Assembly (NCBI RefSeq): GCF_007751035.1
Contig: NZ_CP036433.1
Span: forward strand, 2,151,001-2,215,000
DNA: 64,000 nt
Reading direction: 5' to 3'
Origin: Lignipirellula cremea
GTDB taxonomy: Bacteria; Planctomycetota; Planctomycetia; Pirellulales; Pirellulaceae
Below are positions 1 through 8,902 of this stretch, in pieces. Positions within the stretch are counted from its first letter, which is position 1. Each line of letters starts with the position of its first letter. The position numbers and the translations under genes are program-made. The notes under the pieces were generated by a model, which was not told the DNA's origin, searched no databases, and saw nothing but the letters and a program-made list of their open reading frames with translations.

Positions 1-138
1 AATTAGGAACCGGGCGGCCCAGTAATCCCAGTCGCGGAACGCCTTCCGTTTGACCTGGGCGATCTGCGTGCAGTGAGCGCGCAGCCGCGGACACGCTTCA
101 CAGTCGATGATCTGCTGGTTGAGTTGATCCCAATCCAT
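1..138 (-). CDS. Uracil-DNA glycosylase family protein, N-terminal fragment (cut by window edge)
   Basis: The minus frame from the ATG at 138 reads an N-terminus with CEACPRLRAHC and then VKRKAFRDWDYW. This is the iron-sulphur cysteine/arginine motif and the Arg-Asp-x-x-Tyr-Trp stretch that open family 4/5 uracil-DNA glycosylases, which remove uracil from DNA in base-excision repair. Only about 46 codons lie in the window. After 'YW' the family expects Gly-Arg-Pro-Val-Pro. That appears only if one G is added to the TGGGCC run near position 20, so the last codons are out of frame. The same kind of one-base lesion affects the next two genes. Family call is fairly firm; the exact subfamily is not. 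Confidence 0.6.
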   Translation of the reverse strand, partial: MDWDQLNQQIIDCEACPRLRAHCTQIAQVKRKAFRDWDYWAARFLI

Positions 139-170
139 AGCAATGGGGACGCCCTTCCGGCAGGCGACGT

Positions 171-1614
171 TTAGTGCGTCTCGTGGACGACGACCACATT
201 ATGGGCGCCGGCGACCAGTTCGCTGCCAGCGATAAAGACGATGCGATCGCCCGGCCGGACATAACCGGCTTCCTGGGCCCAGCGGTTGATGTACTTCCGC
301 ATTTCCGGGCCGTGGCCAAACTCCACATCGCGCAGGGAATGATCCCCCAGTACAGCGACATCCGCTGCAGTGTGGCGTCGCTGGTGCTGATGCCAATGCT
401 GGGAAAATAGGCGCGCTGCTTGGAGATTACCCGGGCCGTGGCTCCGCTGACGGTGGCGACGACCAGCATCCGGGCGTCCGCCTGGCGGGCGATCCGCACG
501 GCGCCATCGACGACCGCGGCCGTAATGGGATGAACGCCGGCTGCATCGGGAGCGGAAGAGGCCTGCGGCGGCGCATGTCGCAGCGCTTTCTCGGTGGAGT
601 AGATAATCCGCCGCATCATATCGACGACCTCGCACGGGTATTCGCCGACGGCCGTTTCGCCCGAGAGCATGCAAGCGTCGGCCCCGTCGTATACGGCATT
701 GGCGACATCGGTCGCTTCGGCCCGCGTGGGCCGTTTGGAGTGCTGCATGCTTTCCAGCATTTGTGTGGCGACAATCACGGGGCGGATGTACTTCTGGCAC
801 ATCTGGATGATCCGCTTTTGCACGACGGGCATTTCGGCCACGTCGATCTCCACGCCCAGGTCGCCGCGAGCGACCATCACGCCGCCGGATGCTCTGACGA
901 TCGCTTCCAGGTTCTCGACCGCTTCGGCCTTTTCAATTTTGGCGATGGCCAGGGCGGAAGAGCCTTCGTCGAGCAGCAGGGCTTTCAGCTGCTCTATCTC
1001 TTCGGGCGTACGGACAAAGCTGAGGCTGACAAAGTCAACGCCGGCCTGGGCGGCCCACAGCGCGTGGGCCAGGTCCTCCTCGCTCATGGCGGGCGTGCTG
1101 AGTTTGACGCCGGGCAGATTGATCCCCTGCCGGGTGCGAATGGTCCCGGCGCCGTCGACCTGGCAAACGGCCGCATCGGGCCGTTTTTCGACCACGCGCA
1201 TGCCGACCGCCCCATCGGAGAGCAGCACCCGATCGCCGCGCTGTAACTCATCGACCAGCGGGGGCATAGCTGCAGGTCAACTGATCGCGACGCTCTGATT
1301 GTTGGCGCGCGAATAAACTCAAACCCGTTCCCCTGCGGTGCATTCGGTCGGATCCTCGACCAGCACGCCCAGGCGAATCTTGGGACCCGCCAAATCGACC
1401 AGCACGCCCAGTGCACGCTGCATTTGGCGGCCGATCTGGCGAATATCGCGAACAATCAGGTCGTAGTCCTCGACCTTCCCATGGGCCATGTTCAGCCGGA
1501 ACACATCAACGCCGGCGCCGAACCAGCTCGGCCAGCATTTTGGGGATCGCGGCAAGCCGGGCCGATTGTAGCGACAATTTTGGTACGATGGTCAAGGGCA
1601 GGAGGAACGCTCAT
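171..1614 (-). pseudogene. pyk: Pyruvate kinase, full length but broken by several single-base frameshifts
   Basis: Pyruvate kinase makes pyruvate and ATP from phosphoenolpyruvate and ADP at the end of glycolysis. Pieces in three minus frames tile a complete protein of about 480 codons: ATG at 1614 with TKIVATIGPAC, then AGVDVFRLNMAHG, DLAGPKIRLG, VSLSFVRTPEEI, IAKIEKAEAV, VMVARGDLGVEI (substrate and metal site), ATQMLESM, DGADACMLSGETAVG, and a C-terminus ending HNVVVVHETH at 171. Frame changes occur after 'CRDP', at 'LVR/AGVD', at 'GERV' (extra G creating a TGA), twice around 1270-1320, before 'PLVDEL' (extra C) and near 'WGIIP' around 345 (missing C). Nearly all fall in short homopolymers. 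This fits unpolished sequence at least as well as true decay, so the organism may well have a working enzyme. Confidence 0.85.
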
Positions 1615-1682
1615 GGGCGGGGCCTGAATACGAAGGTGAACCAATAACCTTTGACGGCCGCCTTGATCTCGAGTCGCCCGGC

Positions 1683-1869
1683 TTAGCGTTCTTCCAGACC
1701 CATCGAACCGATCAGCACTTCAGCGCCCGGGTGTCATGCGTCGCAGCTGCTCGGCAACTTTTGCTTTTTCCGAGGGGCTGGCCTTTTCCATCCGGACTTT
1801 GAGCTTGGTGATCTTCTCGCGACGATGACGGCGGCGCCGGAGTTCTCGCTTGCGTTCGCAACCTGCCAT
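1683..1869 (-). pseudogene. Small basic DUF6800-like protein, frameshifted near its C-terminus
   Basis: From the ATG at 1869 the minus strand encodes MAGCERKRELRRRRHRREK followed by ITKLKVRMEKASPSEKAKVA and EQLRRMTPG, then a TGA at 1720-1722 (49 residues). Removing one G from the CCCGGG run near 1728 restores a longer end (AEVLIGSMGLEER) with its stop at 1683. The Arg/Lys-rich N-terminus and '...KLTPGAE' pattern resemble the short planctomycete DUF6800 family, whose function is unknown to me. The single-base lesion matches those in the two genes to its left. The family name is from memory of the pattern. Confidence 0.6.
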
Positions 1870-2289
1870 AAATAATTCCTTGGAATCGAAGGGAATGGGG
1901 CGCCGCCCCGTGGGAGGACTGTTTACAAGATTTCAAACTTACCGCGCGGAGAATATCCCTTCAATGCGGGCGACTTGGACGTAAAATAGAAGAGCCGACC
2001 GTCTCCCGTCGTGAAATGGCGTCGAGGGGAGCCGAAAATGCCCGTTTTTCCGCACATTCTGCAGAAACGGACCGTAAGGCAGGGAGTTTCCGACCTTCCT
2101 GCCGCTAAAAAACGGGAAGTGGCGGGCTAAAGTCGCATCAAAAAATTGGAAAGATCAACATTATCACCGGCGCTGGGGGAAAAACTTGCTCCCAGTTTGA
2201 CGGTTTACGGGAATCGCGAGTATCCTGAGCGGACAGCCGCCATACCAGCGGTCTCGTCTCTCTTATCTCTTCATCAGGGAAGCGTTAAA
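1870..2289. other. Intergenic, divergent promoter region
   Basis: There is no supported gene here. The stretch separates the minus-strand DUF6800-like gene from the plus-strand CBS gene and must carry promoters for both. A possible sigma-70 element for the CBS gene lies at 2197-2226. The sequence is AT-richer around 2110-2165. Confidence 0.5.
2197..2226 (+). promoter_or_regulatory. Possible sigma-70 promoter for the CBS gene
   Basis: TTGACG (2197-2202) and TATCCT (2221-2226) are separated by 18 bases, about 65 bases before the CBS-protein ATG. The -35 hexamer is good and the -10 moderate. Planctomycete promoter consensus is poorly known, so this is only a candidate. Confidence 0.25.
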
Positions 2290-2718
2290 ATGTTTGTTCG
2301 AGACATACTCAAGGTGAAAGGCTCCAAAGTTTATTCCATCAACCCCGACACCATGCTGTCGGACGTGGTGGATCGCCTGGTGTCCCACAATTGCGGGTCC
2401 CTGGTCGTGCGGAACGAAGCGGGCGACATGATCGGCATTGTCACCGAACGTGACATTCTCAAGGCTTGCGCCGCCAAAGTCGGCCTGCTGCACGAATTGT
2501 CGACCGAAAAATACATGAGCACCCGCCTGGTGACCGGCTTGCCCGACGAAACCATCGCGGTCGTTATGGGACGCATGACCGAGAAGCGAATCCGCCACCT
2601 GCCCATTATGGAAAACGGCAAGCTGGCCGGCATGGTTTCGATCGGTGACATCGTCAAAGCCCAGCACCAGCAACTGTCGGTCGAAAACCACTACCTGAAG
2701 AACTACATCCAAAGCTGA
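2290..2718 (+). CDS. CBS domain-pair protein
   Basis: A 142-residue cytoplasmic protein made of two tandem CBS motifs (about residues 8-60 and 72-125), with the typical endings GDMIGIVTERDIL and GKLAGMVSIGDIV. CBS pairs form a Bateman module that binds adenosine nucleotides and usually regulates a partner. Here there is no attached catalytic domain, so it is a stand-alone sensor of unknown partner. I start at the ATG at 2290, preceded by CAGGGAAG as ribosome binding site; an upstream in-frame extension to 2146 lacks family similarity. It stands alone, with 350 bases before frr. Confidence 0.85.
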   Translation: MFVRDILKVKGSKVYSINPDTMLSDVVDRLVSHNCGSLVVRNEAGDMIGIVTERDILKACAAKVGLLHELSTEKYMSTRLVTGLPDETIAVVMGRMTEKRIRHLPIMENGKLAGMVSIGDIVKAQHQQLSVENHYLKNYIQS

Positions 2719-3068
2719 CCTCCCCGCCAACGGCGAGAAGCGTACCTGGAACCTCCTGCTTGAAACACGGGTGGTAGAAATACGGGTGGTTGAATCAAAA
2801 GAACAGGAAGATCCGCGCGGCCGCGGCTCTCTCCCTGAACGGTGCGGCCGAGCCGGTCTCGCTGCGCGTCGCCTTCCTGTGCTGCAGGTTTCTGCCTGCC
2901 ACGACGCAGCCGGTGCGCCAAGATCCGCTGGACGCCCGTTTTCTCGGCGGTTCCCGGCATGGGGACCGACTGCATGGGATGCCTTGCCGGCCGGCATTGG
3001 CAAAGGCCGCCCAGGCGCCGTATTATGGGGGCGCAAACCTGACCTAACCCGCTGATGGAGAGACTGCG
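2719..3068. other. Intergenic region before frr
   Basis: No supported gene. It holds a short direct repeat, ACGGGTGGT twice around 2767-2790, and GC-rich sequence leading to the frr ribosome binding site (GATGGAGAG just before 3069). Reading frames here look like chance GC-rich frames. Confidence 0.4.
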
Positions 3069-3635
3069 ATGGCGTCTGACGACATTTTACTTGATGTCGA
3101 AGAACGGATGGAAAAAGCGCTGGAAATGCTCAAAAAGAACCTGGGCGGCATCCGCACCGGTCGAGCCAATCCCGGCCTGGTCGACTCAATCCGAGTCGAC
3201 GTCTATGGTTCGCCCACCCCCATCAAACAGATCGCTTCGATCGGGGCGCCGGAGCCGACCCAGATCGTGATTCGTCCTTACGATACGACGACCATCAAAG
3301 ACATCGAAAAAGCGATCGTCGCCGAAGGACTGGGCTTCAACCCGCAAAACGACGGCCGCGTGGTGCGGATCAACATCCCGCCGTTGTCGACCGAAAACCG
3401 CCGCAAGTACGTCGCCCGAATTAAAGAACTGGTGGAAGACGCCAAAATTTCGGTCCGCAATATCCGCCGCGACGCCAACAAGGCCGCCGACCAGGCCGAA
3501 AAAGATAAAAAGAACCCGATCAGCGAAGACGAACGGGATCAAATCAAAGACGAAGTGCAAAAGCTGACCAAAAAGTACGAAGACCAGGCGGCCGAAATCG
3601 CCAAGGAAAAAGAAACCGAAGTGATGGAAGACTAG
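3069..3635 (+). CDS. frr: Ribosome recycling factor
   Basis: The 188-residue product has normal family length and releases ribosomes from mRNA after termination together with EF-G. The sequence is recognisable throughout: MEKALEMLKKNLGGIRTGRANPGLVD at the N-terminus, the IRPYD segment, GFNPQNDGRVVRINIPPLSTENR, and VRNIRRDANK with the conserved arginines of the long helical domain. The C-terminus is the usual Lys/Glu-rich coiled helix. The ATG at 3069 follows GGAGAG. pyrH and tsf, common neighbours in other bacteria, are absent here. Confidence 0.97.
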   Translation: MASDDILLDVEERMEKALEMLKKNLGGIRTGRANPGLVDSIRVDVYGSPTPIKQIASIGAPEPTQIVIRPYDTTTIKDIEKAIVAEGLGFNPQNDGRVVRINIPPLSTENRRKYVARIKELVEDAKISVRNIRRDANKAADQAEKDKKNPISEDERDQIKDEVQKLTKKYEDQAAEIAKEKETEVMED

Positions 3636-3680
3636 CTCCGTCAGGAAGCCTGGTTTCACTCCCTCACAAGGCAGATCGCC

Positions 3681-4529
3681 ATGAACGCTTGCTCACGCCG
3701 CCTGTTTCTCCAGGCGGCCGGTTTTTCCCTGGGGAGTCTGGCTGTGGCTGAGGGATTCGCCGCCGAAAAGTCGCCGGCCCGGGAACTTCTAAAACGCTCC
3801 GGCTGCGTGGTGATCGCCCATCGGGGCGACAGCGGCGACGCTCCAGAGAACACGGTGGCGGCCTTTCGTCTGGCTTTCGCGTCCCAGCCGGAAATGGTCG
3901 AGCTGGACTATTTCCACTCGGCCGATGGCGTGCCGGTTGTCTTTCACGACGGCGATCTGGATCGCACCACCAACGCCCGCAAGCTGCTGAAGAAATCGAA
4001 AACGCCGATCGAATCGCTGACTCTGGCGGAGCTGAAAAAGCTCGACGCCGGCAGCTGGTTCCACTCCCGCTTCGCCGGCGAGCCGATCCCCACCCTGGCC
4101 GAAGCCCTCGATCTGATCCAGACGAAGTCCGTCACCCTGATCGAACGCAAAGGCGGCGACGCCCAAACCTGCATCGACCTGCTCCGCAAAAAAGAGATGC
4201 TCGGCTCGGTCGTGATCCAGTCCTTTGACTGGGACTACCTGCACGACTGCCGCCGCCTGGCCCCCGACGCCACCCTGGTCGCCCTGGGCAACAAGGAGCT
4301 GACCAAAGCCAAACTGGACACGATCGAAAAGATCGGCGTGCAAGGGATCGGCTGGGATCAGGCCCGCATCGGCGCCGCCGACATCCAGGCGGTCCACGAC
4401 CGCGGCCTGAAACTCTACGTCTACACCGTCAACGACGCCCGTCGAGCCGCGGCCCTCATCCAACAGGGAATCGACGGCCTGATCACCAACCACCCGCAAG
4501 CCGTGCGAGATCTGCTCCCGGAGCGATAA
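3681..4529 (+). CDS. Exported glycerophosphodiester phosphodiesterase
   Basis: A 282-residue enzyme hydrolysing glycerophosphodiesters to glycerol-3-phosphate and an alcohol. The N-terminus SRRLFLQAAGFSLGSLA is a twin-arginine type export signal, placing it outside the cytoplasmic membrane. Family motifs are present: AHRGDSGDAPENT (catalytic His and Glu), ELDYFHSADG with the metal-binding acidic residues, and VFHDGDLDRTTN with the second catalytic His. The end has YTVNDARRA and DGLITNHP, the usual closing strand of the TIM barrel. It begins 45 bases after frr and may share its transcript, although the functions are unrelated. Confidence 0.93.
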   Translation: MNACSRRLFLQAAGFSLGSLAVAEGFAAEKSPARELLKRSGCVVIAHRGDSGDAPENTVAAFRLAFASQPEMVELDYFHSADGVPVVFHDGDLDRTTNARKLLKKSKTPIESLTLAELKKLDAGSWFHSRFAGEPIPTLAEALDLIQTKSVTLIERKGGDAQTCIDLLRKKEMLGSVVIQSFDWDYLHDCRRLAPDATLVALGNKELTKAKLDTIEKIGVQGIGWDQARIGAADIQAVHDRGLKLYVYTVNDARRAAALIQQGIDGLITNHPQAVRDLLPER

Positions 4530-4897
4530 CGGCATCTTTCATTCGCCGCCCGCCTGTTCCCAGTAGAACGGTCACTTCAGGCCGTTTACGATTGCCGAAT
4601 CGCAGCGGAGTTGGCGTCGAAGGCAAACGATGGCCCCCCGCCATCGTCGGACATTCTTTACGTTGTTGCCGTCCAACTCGACGGGCAGGAATCCCCGTCA
4701 TACGGGAAGCAAGAGCCCGCAGGTCCTCCTCATTCGCGACCAAACCGCGAGTTGCCCTGGAATCGCTAGCGCAGGCTTTCGCCTGAATTTGGATGGCCCC
4801 ACTTGCCGCCCCACTTGCCCCTTCGGAGCCGCATCTTTCCGGCCCAAGTCGAAAAAAGCCAACGACAATTGCTGTGACCCCTCTTTTTCGGAAAAAC
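4530..4897. other. Intergenic, nothing recognised
   Basis: No open frame here has family similarity or a sensible start. The stretch lies between two convergent genes. Apart from a short CCGCCATCGT/ACGATGG-like inverted pair near 4628-4655 I see no defined element. Confidence 0.4.
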
Positions 4898-5380
4898 CTA
4901 ATCATCGAATGGAGGCACTCTGTTCTTCATGGCCGTCCCCATGATCCAACCGTTGACAGCCAATCCTTGATCCCAGGATTCTGAGGAAGTGCTTCTAGTA
5001 TGATATCGGCGTCCTTGATAGGAAAAGTAAAGGGACGGATGTTTTCCCGCAGTCCAGTACCAACTGATATGTGAGCGTCTTTTCTTCGTTTCAACCAAAA
5101 CAGATCCAGCCTCACAAATCGTAACATCGAAATCTGAATCCGCTTCGCCCGATCGGAACATATCAAGAAACTCGGTAAAATACTCGGGCTCTATCTCAAA
5201 AGACTTCACGCCTGGAACAAGCGTCGCACTTCGGATCTGAAATAATTCACCCGTAATACTCTTTACTTCGCCCGCCAGGGGAATCATGGGCTTCAACGGC
5301 CTGCCCTCCTGTGCGTAACAATTCAAACCACAAGTCATGACAAAGGAAATCACGACGAATCTATAGGGCAATCGCTTCAT
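4898..5380 (-). CDS. Small exported protein of unknown function
   Basis: A 160-residue protein starting at the ATG at 5380. It has a hydrophobic N-terminal signal (MKRLPYRFVVISFVMTCGLNCYA) that could end in a lipobox-like LNC or be cut after YAQ. The rest has alternating strands and several aromatic residues, including SWYWTAG and YFSYQGRRYHT, suggesting a small beta-rich domain. I do not recognise a family. Its coding sequence is visibly AT-richer than the surrounding genes, which hints at different ancestry. A diverged repeat lies directly upstream (5416-5540). Confidence 0.55.
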   Translation of the reverse strand: MKRLPYRFVVISFVMTCGLNCYAQEGRPLKPMIPLAGEVKSITGELFQIRSATLVPGVKSFEIEPEYFTEFLDMFRSGEADSDFDVTICEAGSVLVETKKRRSHISWYWTAGKHPSLYFSYQGRRYHTRSTSSESWDQGLAVNGWIMGTAMKNRVPPFDD

Positions 5381-5415
5381 TGACAATTCACTCCAAGCTA
5401 GAAGGCCGTTACCAG

Positions 5416-5540
5416 GGTCAATTGGGGCCACCCAAGTATTAGCAGTATCCGCGATATTTCGCCAGGGAAATTGAGGTCCACTTCAACGGAAGCGGCCATT
5501 CGTAGCCCTACGGGACTGCTGTGGTGGCGACTTACGAAGG
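5416..5540. repeat. Diverged direct repeat, copy 1
   Basis: This stretch resembles 6230-6357 in the same orientation. Shared pieces in order are ATTA..CGCG, GGAAAT/GAAAAT, CAACGGAAGCG, TTCGT, AGCC, and TGGCGACTT.CGAAG. The middle of each copy can fold (CGTAG-CC-CTACG here, CGTCA...TGACG in the other), so pairing is kept although the bases differ. Each copy sits just upstream of one of the two AT-rich genes. Confidence 0.6.
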
Positions 5541-5575
5541 TAAAGTGTGGGTGGCACTTTTTGGATTCCGCGTAT

Positions 5576-6163
5576 TCAGTAAGGCCCTAATTTGAGAATG
5601 CACCCATCGGGCAGCACGCGTTCTAGCTTCTCTGCCACACACGCATCAACTTGCGAAATATTGAGTTCTTTTAACGGACAGTGTTGCAAATGGAGAAACC
5701 AAGACGTTTCAAAATTGCACTCGACCAAGGATAGTGCTTCTAGTCTCTTAAGACGCCCTAGCTTGAGAAAATCGTCTTCTAAAAGTGTGTAGCTGACAAC
5801 GGCATTATTAACGATGACTACCTTGCGTAGACTGCTTAAGTCCGCAATGTGATTGAAGTCTTGGCCGGAAATGTTGGTGCTATAGACTGCCGCTACAGCC
5901 ACCACGGGATCGACAGCGTCTTGCCCCAGGTATTTTGGAGCCCATCTCTGCATAAAAACGTCGCGTGTCAAACCGTAATCGTGTCCACTCGCATAGACGA
6001 CAACCCATCCACCCCTCGTGAGGAATTCACTCGACCGTTTTTGTCGAGCGGTAGATTTCCGCCACTCTGCCACGACAAAAGTAGCAAGGCACACCAACGC
6101 TGTTAATGCGATAAGCGATCTTAAAGAAAACCTGACGAACAGAAGTCCTCGCAAAATACTCAT
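5576..6163 (-). CDS. Membrane-anchored leucine-rich-repeat-like protein
   Basis: A 195-residue protein with one N-terminal hydrophobic segment (RFSLRSLIALTALVCLATFVVA, about residues 11-32), a form common in planctomycete anchored proteins. Beyond residue 110 it shows leucine-rich-repeat-like spacing: LSSLRKVVIVNNAVV, LGRLKRLEALSLVECNF and CPLKELNIS. It therefore probably presents a short solenoid outside the membrane for protein contact; no enzyme motif is seen. It is AT-richer than its surroundings and lies between the two copies of a diverged repeat, as expected for an accessory or duplicated cassette. Confidence 0.6.
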   Translation of the reverse strand: MSILRGLLFVRFSLRSLIALTALVCLATFVVAEWRKSTARQKRSSEFLTRGGWVVVYASGHDYGLTRDVFMQRWAPKYLGQDAVDPVVAVAAVYSTNISGQDFNHIADLSSLRKVVIVNNAVVSYTLLEDDFLKLGRLKRLEALSLVECNFETSWFLHLQHCPLKELNISQVDACVAEKLERVLPDGCILKLGPY

Positions 6164-6229
6164 GACTTGTCGTGGCCCCCCTTTCGTTGTGGTTAAGGCA
6201 AAATGTTCAGCGTTTTCTGGTTTAGCTCA

Positions 6230-6357
6230 CGGCCCAATCGACCCATCCAATAGATTAACGTTGGCCGCGGGAGTTTACCAAGAAAATCGGGGCTCACCTC
6301 AACGGAAGCGAGCCCTTCGTCAGCCGGCTTTGACGGCAGTGATGGCGACTTGCGAAG
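6230..6357. repeat. Diverged direct repeat, copy 2
   Basis: Second copy of the element at 5416-5540, same orientation. It contains CAACGGAAGCG, CCCTTCGTCAGCC and TGGCGACTTGCGAAG. The inner arms CGTCA and TGACG pair with each other, replacing the CGTAG/CTACG pair of the first copy. Confidence 0.6.
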
Positions 6358-6385
6358 AACCGCCTCGCGTGCAGGTCGGGCGCAC

Positions 6386-8902
6386 TCACTCTGCGTCGGT
6401 CCGCCAGATACAACCCCGGTTGCCGTCGATCCGCACGCGCATGCCGGGCGTGAGATGCTGCAGGATGCCGGGGAAAGCGACGGCGGGCAGGCCTAGCTCC
6501 CGGGCGATGATGGCTCCGTGCGATAGCTGGCCGCCGTTCTCGACGGCGAGGCCGACTGCGTGCAGGAGTAACGGGGTCCATTGCGGATCGGTCGAGCGGC
6601 AGACCAGAATGTAGCCGTCAGTCGGCCCGTTGGCGAAGGACGCTTGCGGGTCGTGAGCGACAAGGACCACGCCTTCGGCCACGCCGCCGGCCAGCGAATC
6701 GCCCTGGTAGCAGGCGGCCGAGGTCGGCGCCGGCGGTCGATCCAGCTGCTCCAGTCGCCGGGTGTCGATCAGGGCGGGCCAGGAGAAACGGCGAAAGGCG
6801 TCCCGCTGGGTGCGCCGCTGAGCGATCTTCTCGGCGGCCGCCGCCGGGTCGGATTCCAGCAGAGGCAGTTCGTCGCACTGCAGATAGAACACGCCGTCTC
6901 CCACCTTTCCCCGCCGGCCGATCTCCCGGGCCGCCTCACGCAGTAACGGCCAGCCCTGCAGCAGGTCGTCTTTCGCCGACTCCCGATACGGCAACAGCGC
7001 CAACGCCTGGCGGCGATGGGCGTCGACCCGCTCCTGAAAACTCGAACCGCCCCAGGCCGCCAGCCGCGCCGGTAACTGCTGTTCGGCCTGCTCCCGGCGA
7101 GCCACGGCCGACAACCGGGCGCGGGCAGTCACATCCTGACGGGCGACCACGACGGCCGCCAACTGTTCCGGCATCTCCGCCCAGCGTGGTTCGGCCAACT
7201 CCATCTCCTGCGGTCCGCGATGGCCGAAGCGACTCAGAAACTCGTCCGGCGTCAATTCGCCGGCCCGCATCTGCTCCCACGCCTGATGCTGGGCCAACTC
7301 GCCCCCGCCCTTTAGCCCGCCGACCAGATCGGCCGCCAGCGTGGAGCCTTCCTGCGGCCCGCCCAGTTGCACCAGCAGCGCCCGCAGCGCCGCGAACGCA
7401 TGCGCCGCCAGAAAGCTGAGCAGCAAGGCCGCCGGCCCGAACTCTTCCAGGATCCGCCGCTGCCGCGCTCGCAGCAGGTCGAGCAGTTGCCCGTGCGACA
7501 GCAGTGTCAGGTCCTGGCGCCGTTCCTCTTCGACGTACGTGAGGAAAGCAGGACGCTTCGTGTTCTCATACGCGGCGGCCGCCGTCTGCTTGAGCCGCGG
7601 GATCTTCCGGGCGACGCGGAACATCGACCACAGGTTGGCCGGCAGCGACAGCAGCAAGCGACTGTCGGCCGCATCGGCGTCGAACTCTGTCGGGGGACCT
7701 CCCAGCGGATCGCGGGCGTCGGAGATATCGGGATCGGCGTAACGCAGCGGCAGCCCGTCCCAGAACAGCGTCGCCTGCCGCAGCGGATCGGCATAGATGC
7801 GTCCCCCAATCAGCTCCAGGAAACCGGCCTGCGCAATGCCTGGCGCCGGCCGGTAACCGAGCCGCCGGTACAGTCGGGCGAAGCCGCCCTGCATCAAGGC
7901 CCGCAGCAGATCCCAGGTCAACGGAGTCGGATACGGCAGGGTCTCGTCCAGGTTATACAGCGACCACCAGCGCGTTCCCGTGGCGCCCCGTTGCTGCAGC
8001 CGTTCAATTTCCTGCCGTCGGTAGAGATCCGGGTCGACTTCCCGCGACGACGTTTTCATCGGGCGGTACTGCAGCAGAGCGAGTTCGCCGGCGGCCCAGC
8101 CCCATTCGATGTCGGACGGAGTCCCGCCAAAATGCTGCTCGACGGTGAGCGCCGTGCGGGCCAGTTCCGTGAGCGCCGGCAGCGGCGGAGCCATGTCGCC
8201 GATGGGCTTCCGGTCCTTTCCGTCAGCGGCAGACTGCACCTGCGTCGGGTCCTGCCGATCGATCTGGAAGCGGGTCGGATGGACGTTCCCCGACACGAGC
8301 CCTTCCCCCAGCCCGGCCGCCGATTCCACGACCAGGTACGACGACGCCTGGTCGTGCGGATCGCGCGTGAAGACGACTCCGGCGAACTCGGCCGGGAACA
8401 TCGCCTGCACGGTGACCGCCGTGCCCAGGCCGTCATCGATGCCGCGACGCTGGCGCCACGCCCGGGCCCGATCGCTGTTCCACGATTCAAACACGGCCGT
8501 CACGGCGTCGATCAACTGGCGCCAGGGTTTGACACCGGTCGTTGCCCGACTGTCGGCCTGGCCGCAGTTCAGCACGGTATCGAGCATGCCGGGCATGCTG
8601 ACCGCGGCTCCGCTACGCACGGCGAGCAGCAACGGTTCCGGTCCGACGCCCAGCTTTCGCCCTGTCGACTTCTCAAGCCGCTGCAAATTCTGAGCGAGCT
8701 CTTCCTCCAGCCCCGGCGGCCAGCGGCCCTGCTCCAGGTAGGACCGCGAGGCGGCGGCGACAACGGTGAAGCCCGGCGGCGTGGAGAACCCGGCGGCCAG
8801 CAGTCGCTGGAGCCCGGCCCCTTTACCGCCCAGTTCGGCAACAGGGTCAAAGTCGTCGGGCAGAGGATCGGACAGAAAGAAGACCAGGCGGCGATCGCTC
8901 AC
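6386..8902 (-). CDS. PEP/pyruvate-binding dikinase of PEP-synthase / rifampin-phosphotransferase architecture
   Basis: An 838-residue protein. It has an N-terminal ATP-grasp-type pyruvate/phosphate dikinase domain (AELGGKGAGLQRLL and PPGFTVV near residues 20-48; GVVFTRDPHD; GLGEGLVSG), a long middle region, and a C-terminal swivelling phosphohistidine domain with GGQLSHGAIIARELGLPAV (catalytic His about residue 795). The C-terminal TIM barrel that binds PEP in true PEP synthase or PPDK is missing. That three-part order and length match rifampin phosphotransferases, which transfer the beta-phosphate of ATP to a small molecule; the substrate here is unknown. The start is GTG at 8902, overlapping the upstream stop as GTGA, so translation is probably coupled to the beta-propeller gene. 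Confidence 0.8.
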   Translation of the reverse strand: MSDRRLVFFLSDPLPDDFDPVAELGGKGAGLQRLLAAGFSTPPGFTVVAAASRSYLEQGRWPPGLEEELAQNLQRLEKSTGRKLGVGPEPLLLAVRSGAAVSMPGMLDTVLNCGQADSRATTGVKPWRQLIDAVTAVFESWNSDRARAWRQRRGIDDGLGTAVTVQAMFPAEFAGVVFTRDPHDQASSYLVVESAAGLGEGLVSGNVHPTRFQIDRQDPTQVQSAADGKDRKPIGDMAPPLPALTELARTALTVEQHFGGTPSDIEWGWAAGELALLQYRPMKTSSREVDPDLYRRQEIERLQQRGATGTRWWSLYNLDETLPYPTPLTWDLLRALMQGGFARLYRRLGYRPAPGIAQAGFLELIGGRIYADPLRQATLFWDGLPLRYADPDISDARDPLGGPPTEFDADAADSRLLLSLPANLWSMFRVARKIPRLKQTAAAAYENTKRPAFLTYVEEERRQDLTLLSHGQLLDLLRARQRRILEEFGPAALLLSFLAAHAFAALRALLVQLGGPQEGSTLAADLVGGLKGGGELAQHQAWEQMRAGELTPDEFLSRFGHRGPQEMELAEPRWAEMPEQLAAVVVARQDVTARARLSAVARREQAEQQLPARLAAWGGSSFQERVDAHRRQALALLPYRESAKDDLLQGWPLLREAAREIGRRGKVGDGVFYLQCDELPLLESDPAAAAEKIAQRRTQRDAFRRFSWPALIDTRRLEQLDRPPAPTSAACYQGDSLAGGVAEGVVLVAHDPQASFANGPTDGYILVCRSTDPQWTPLLLHAVGLAVENGGQLSHGAIIARELGLPAVAFPGILQHLTPGMRVRIDGNRGCIWRTDAE

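Noticed and set aside
2771-3055. Small plus-strand frames in the gap before frr
   Set aside because: Three overlapping frames of similar size with no similarity to anything; typical of GC-rich non-coding sequence.
4530-4897. A minus-strand frame of 140 codons ending at 4483
   Set aside because: It overlaps the end of the well-supported phosphodiesterase gene, has no ribosome binding site and an arginine-rich chance composition.
5416-6357. Integron attC sites flanking a gene cassette
   Set aside because: The element has a paired centre and lies between co-directional small genes, but the expected RYYYAAC/GTTRRRY core sites are not matched (CTTCAAC and CCTCAAC start with a pyrimidine), and no integrase is in the window.
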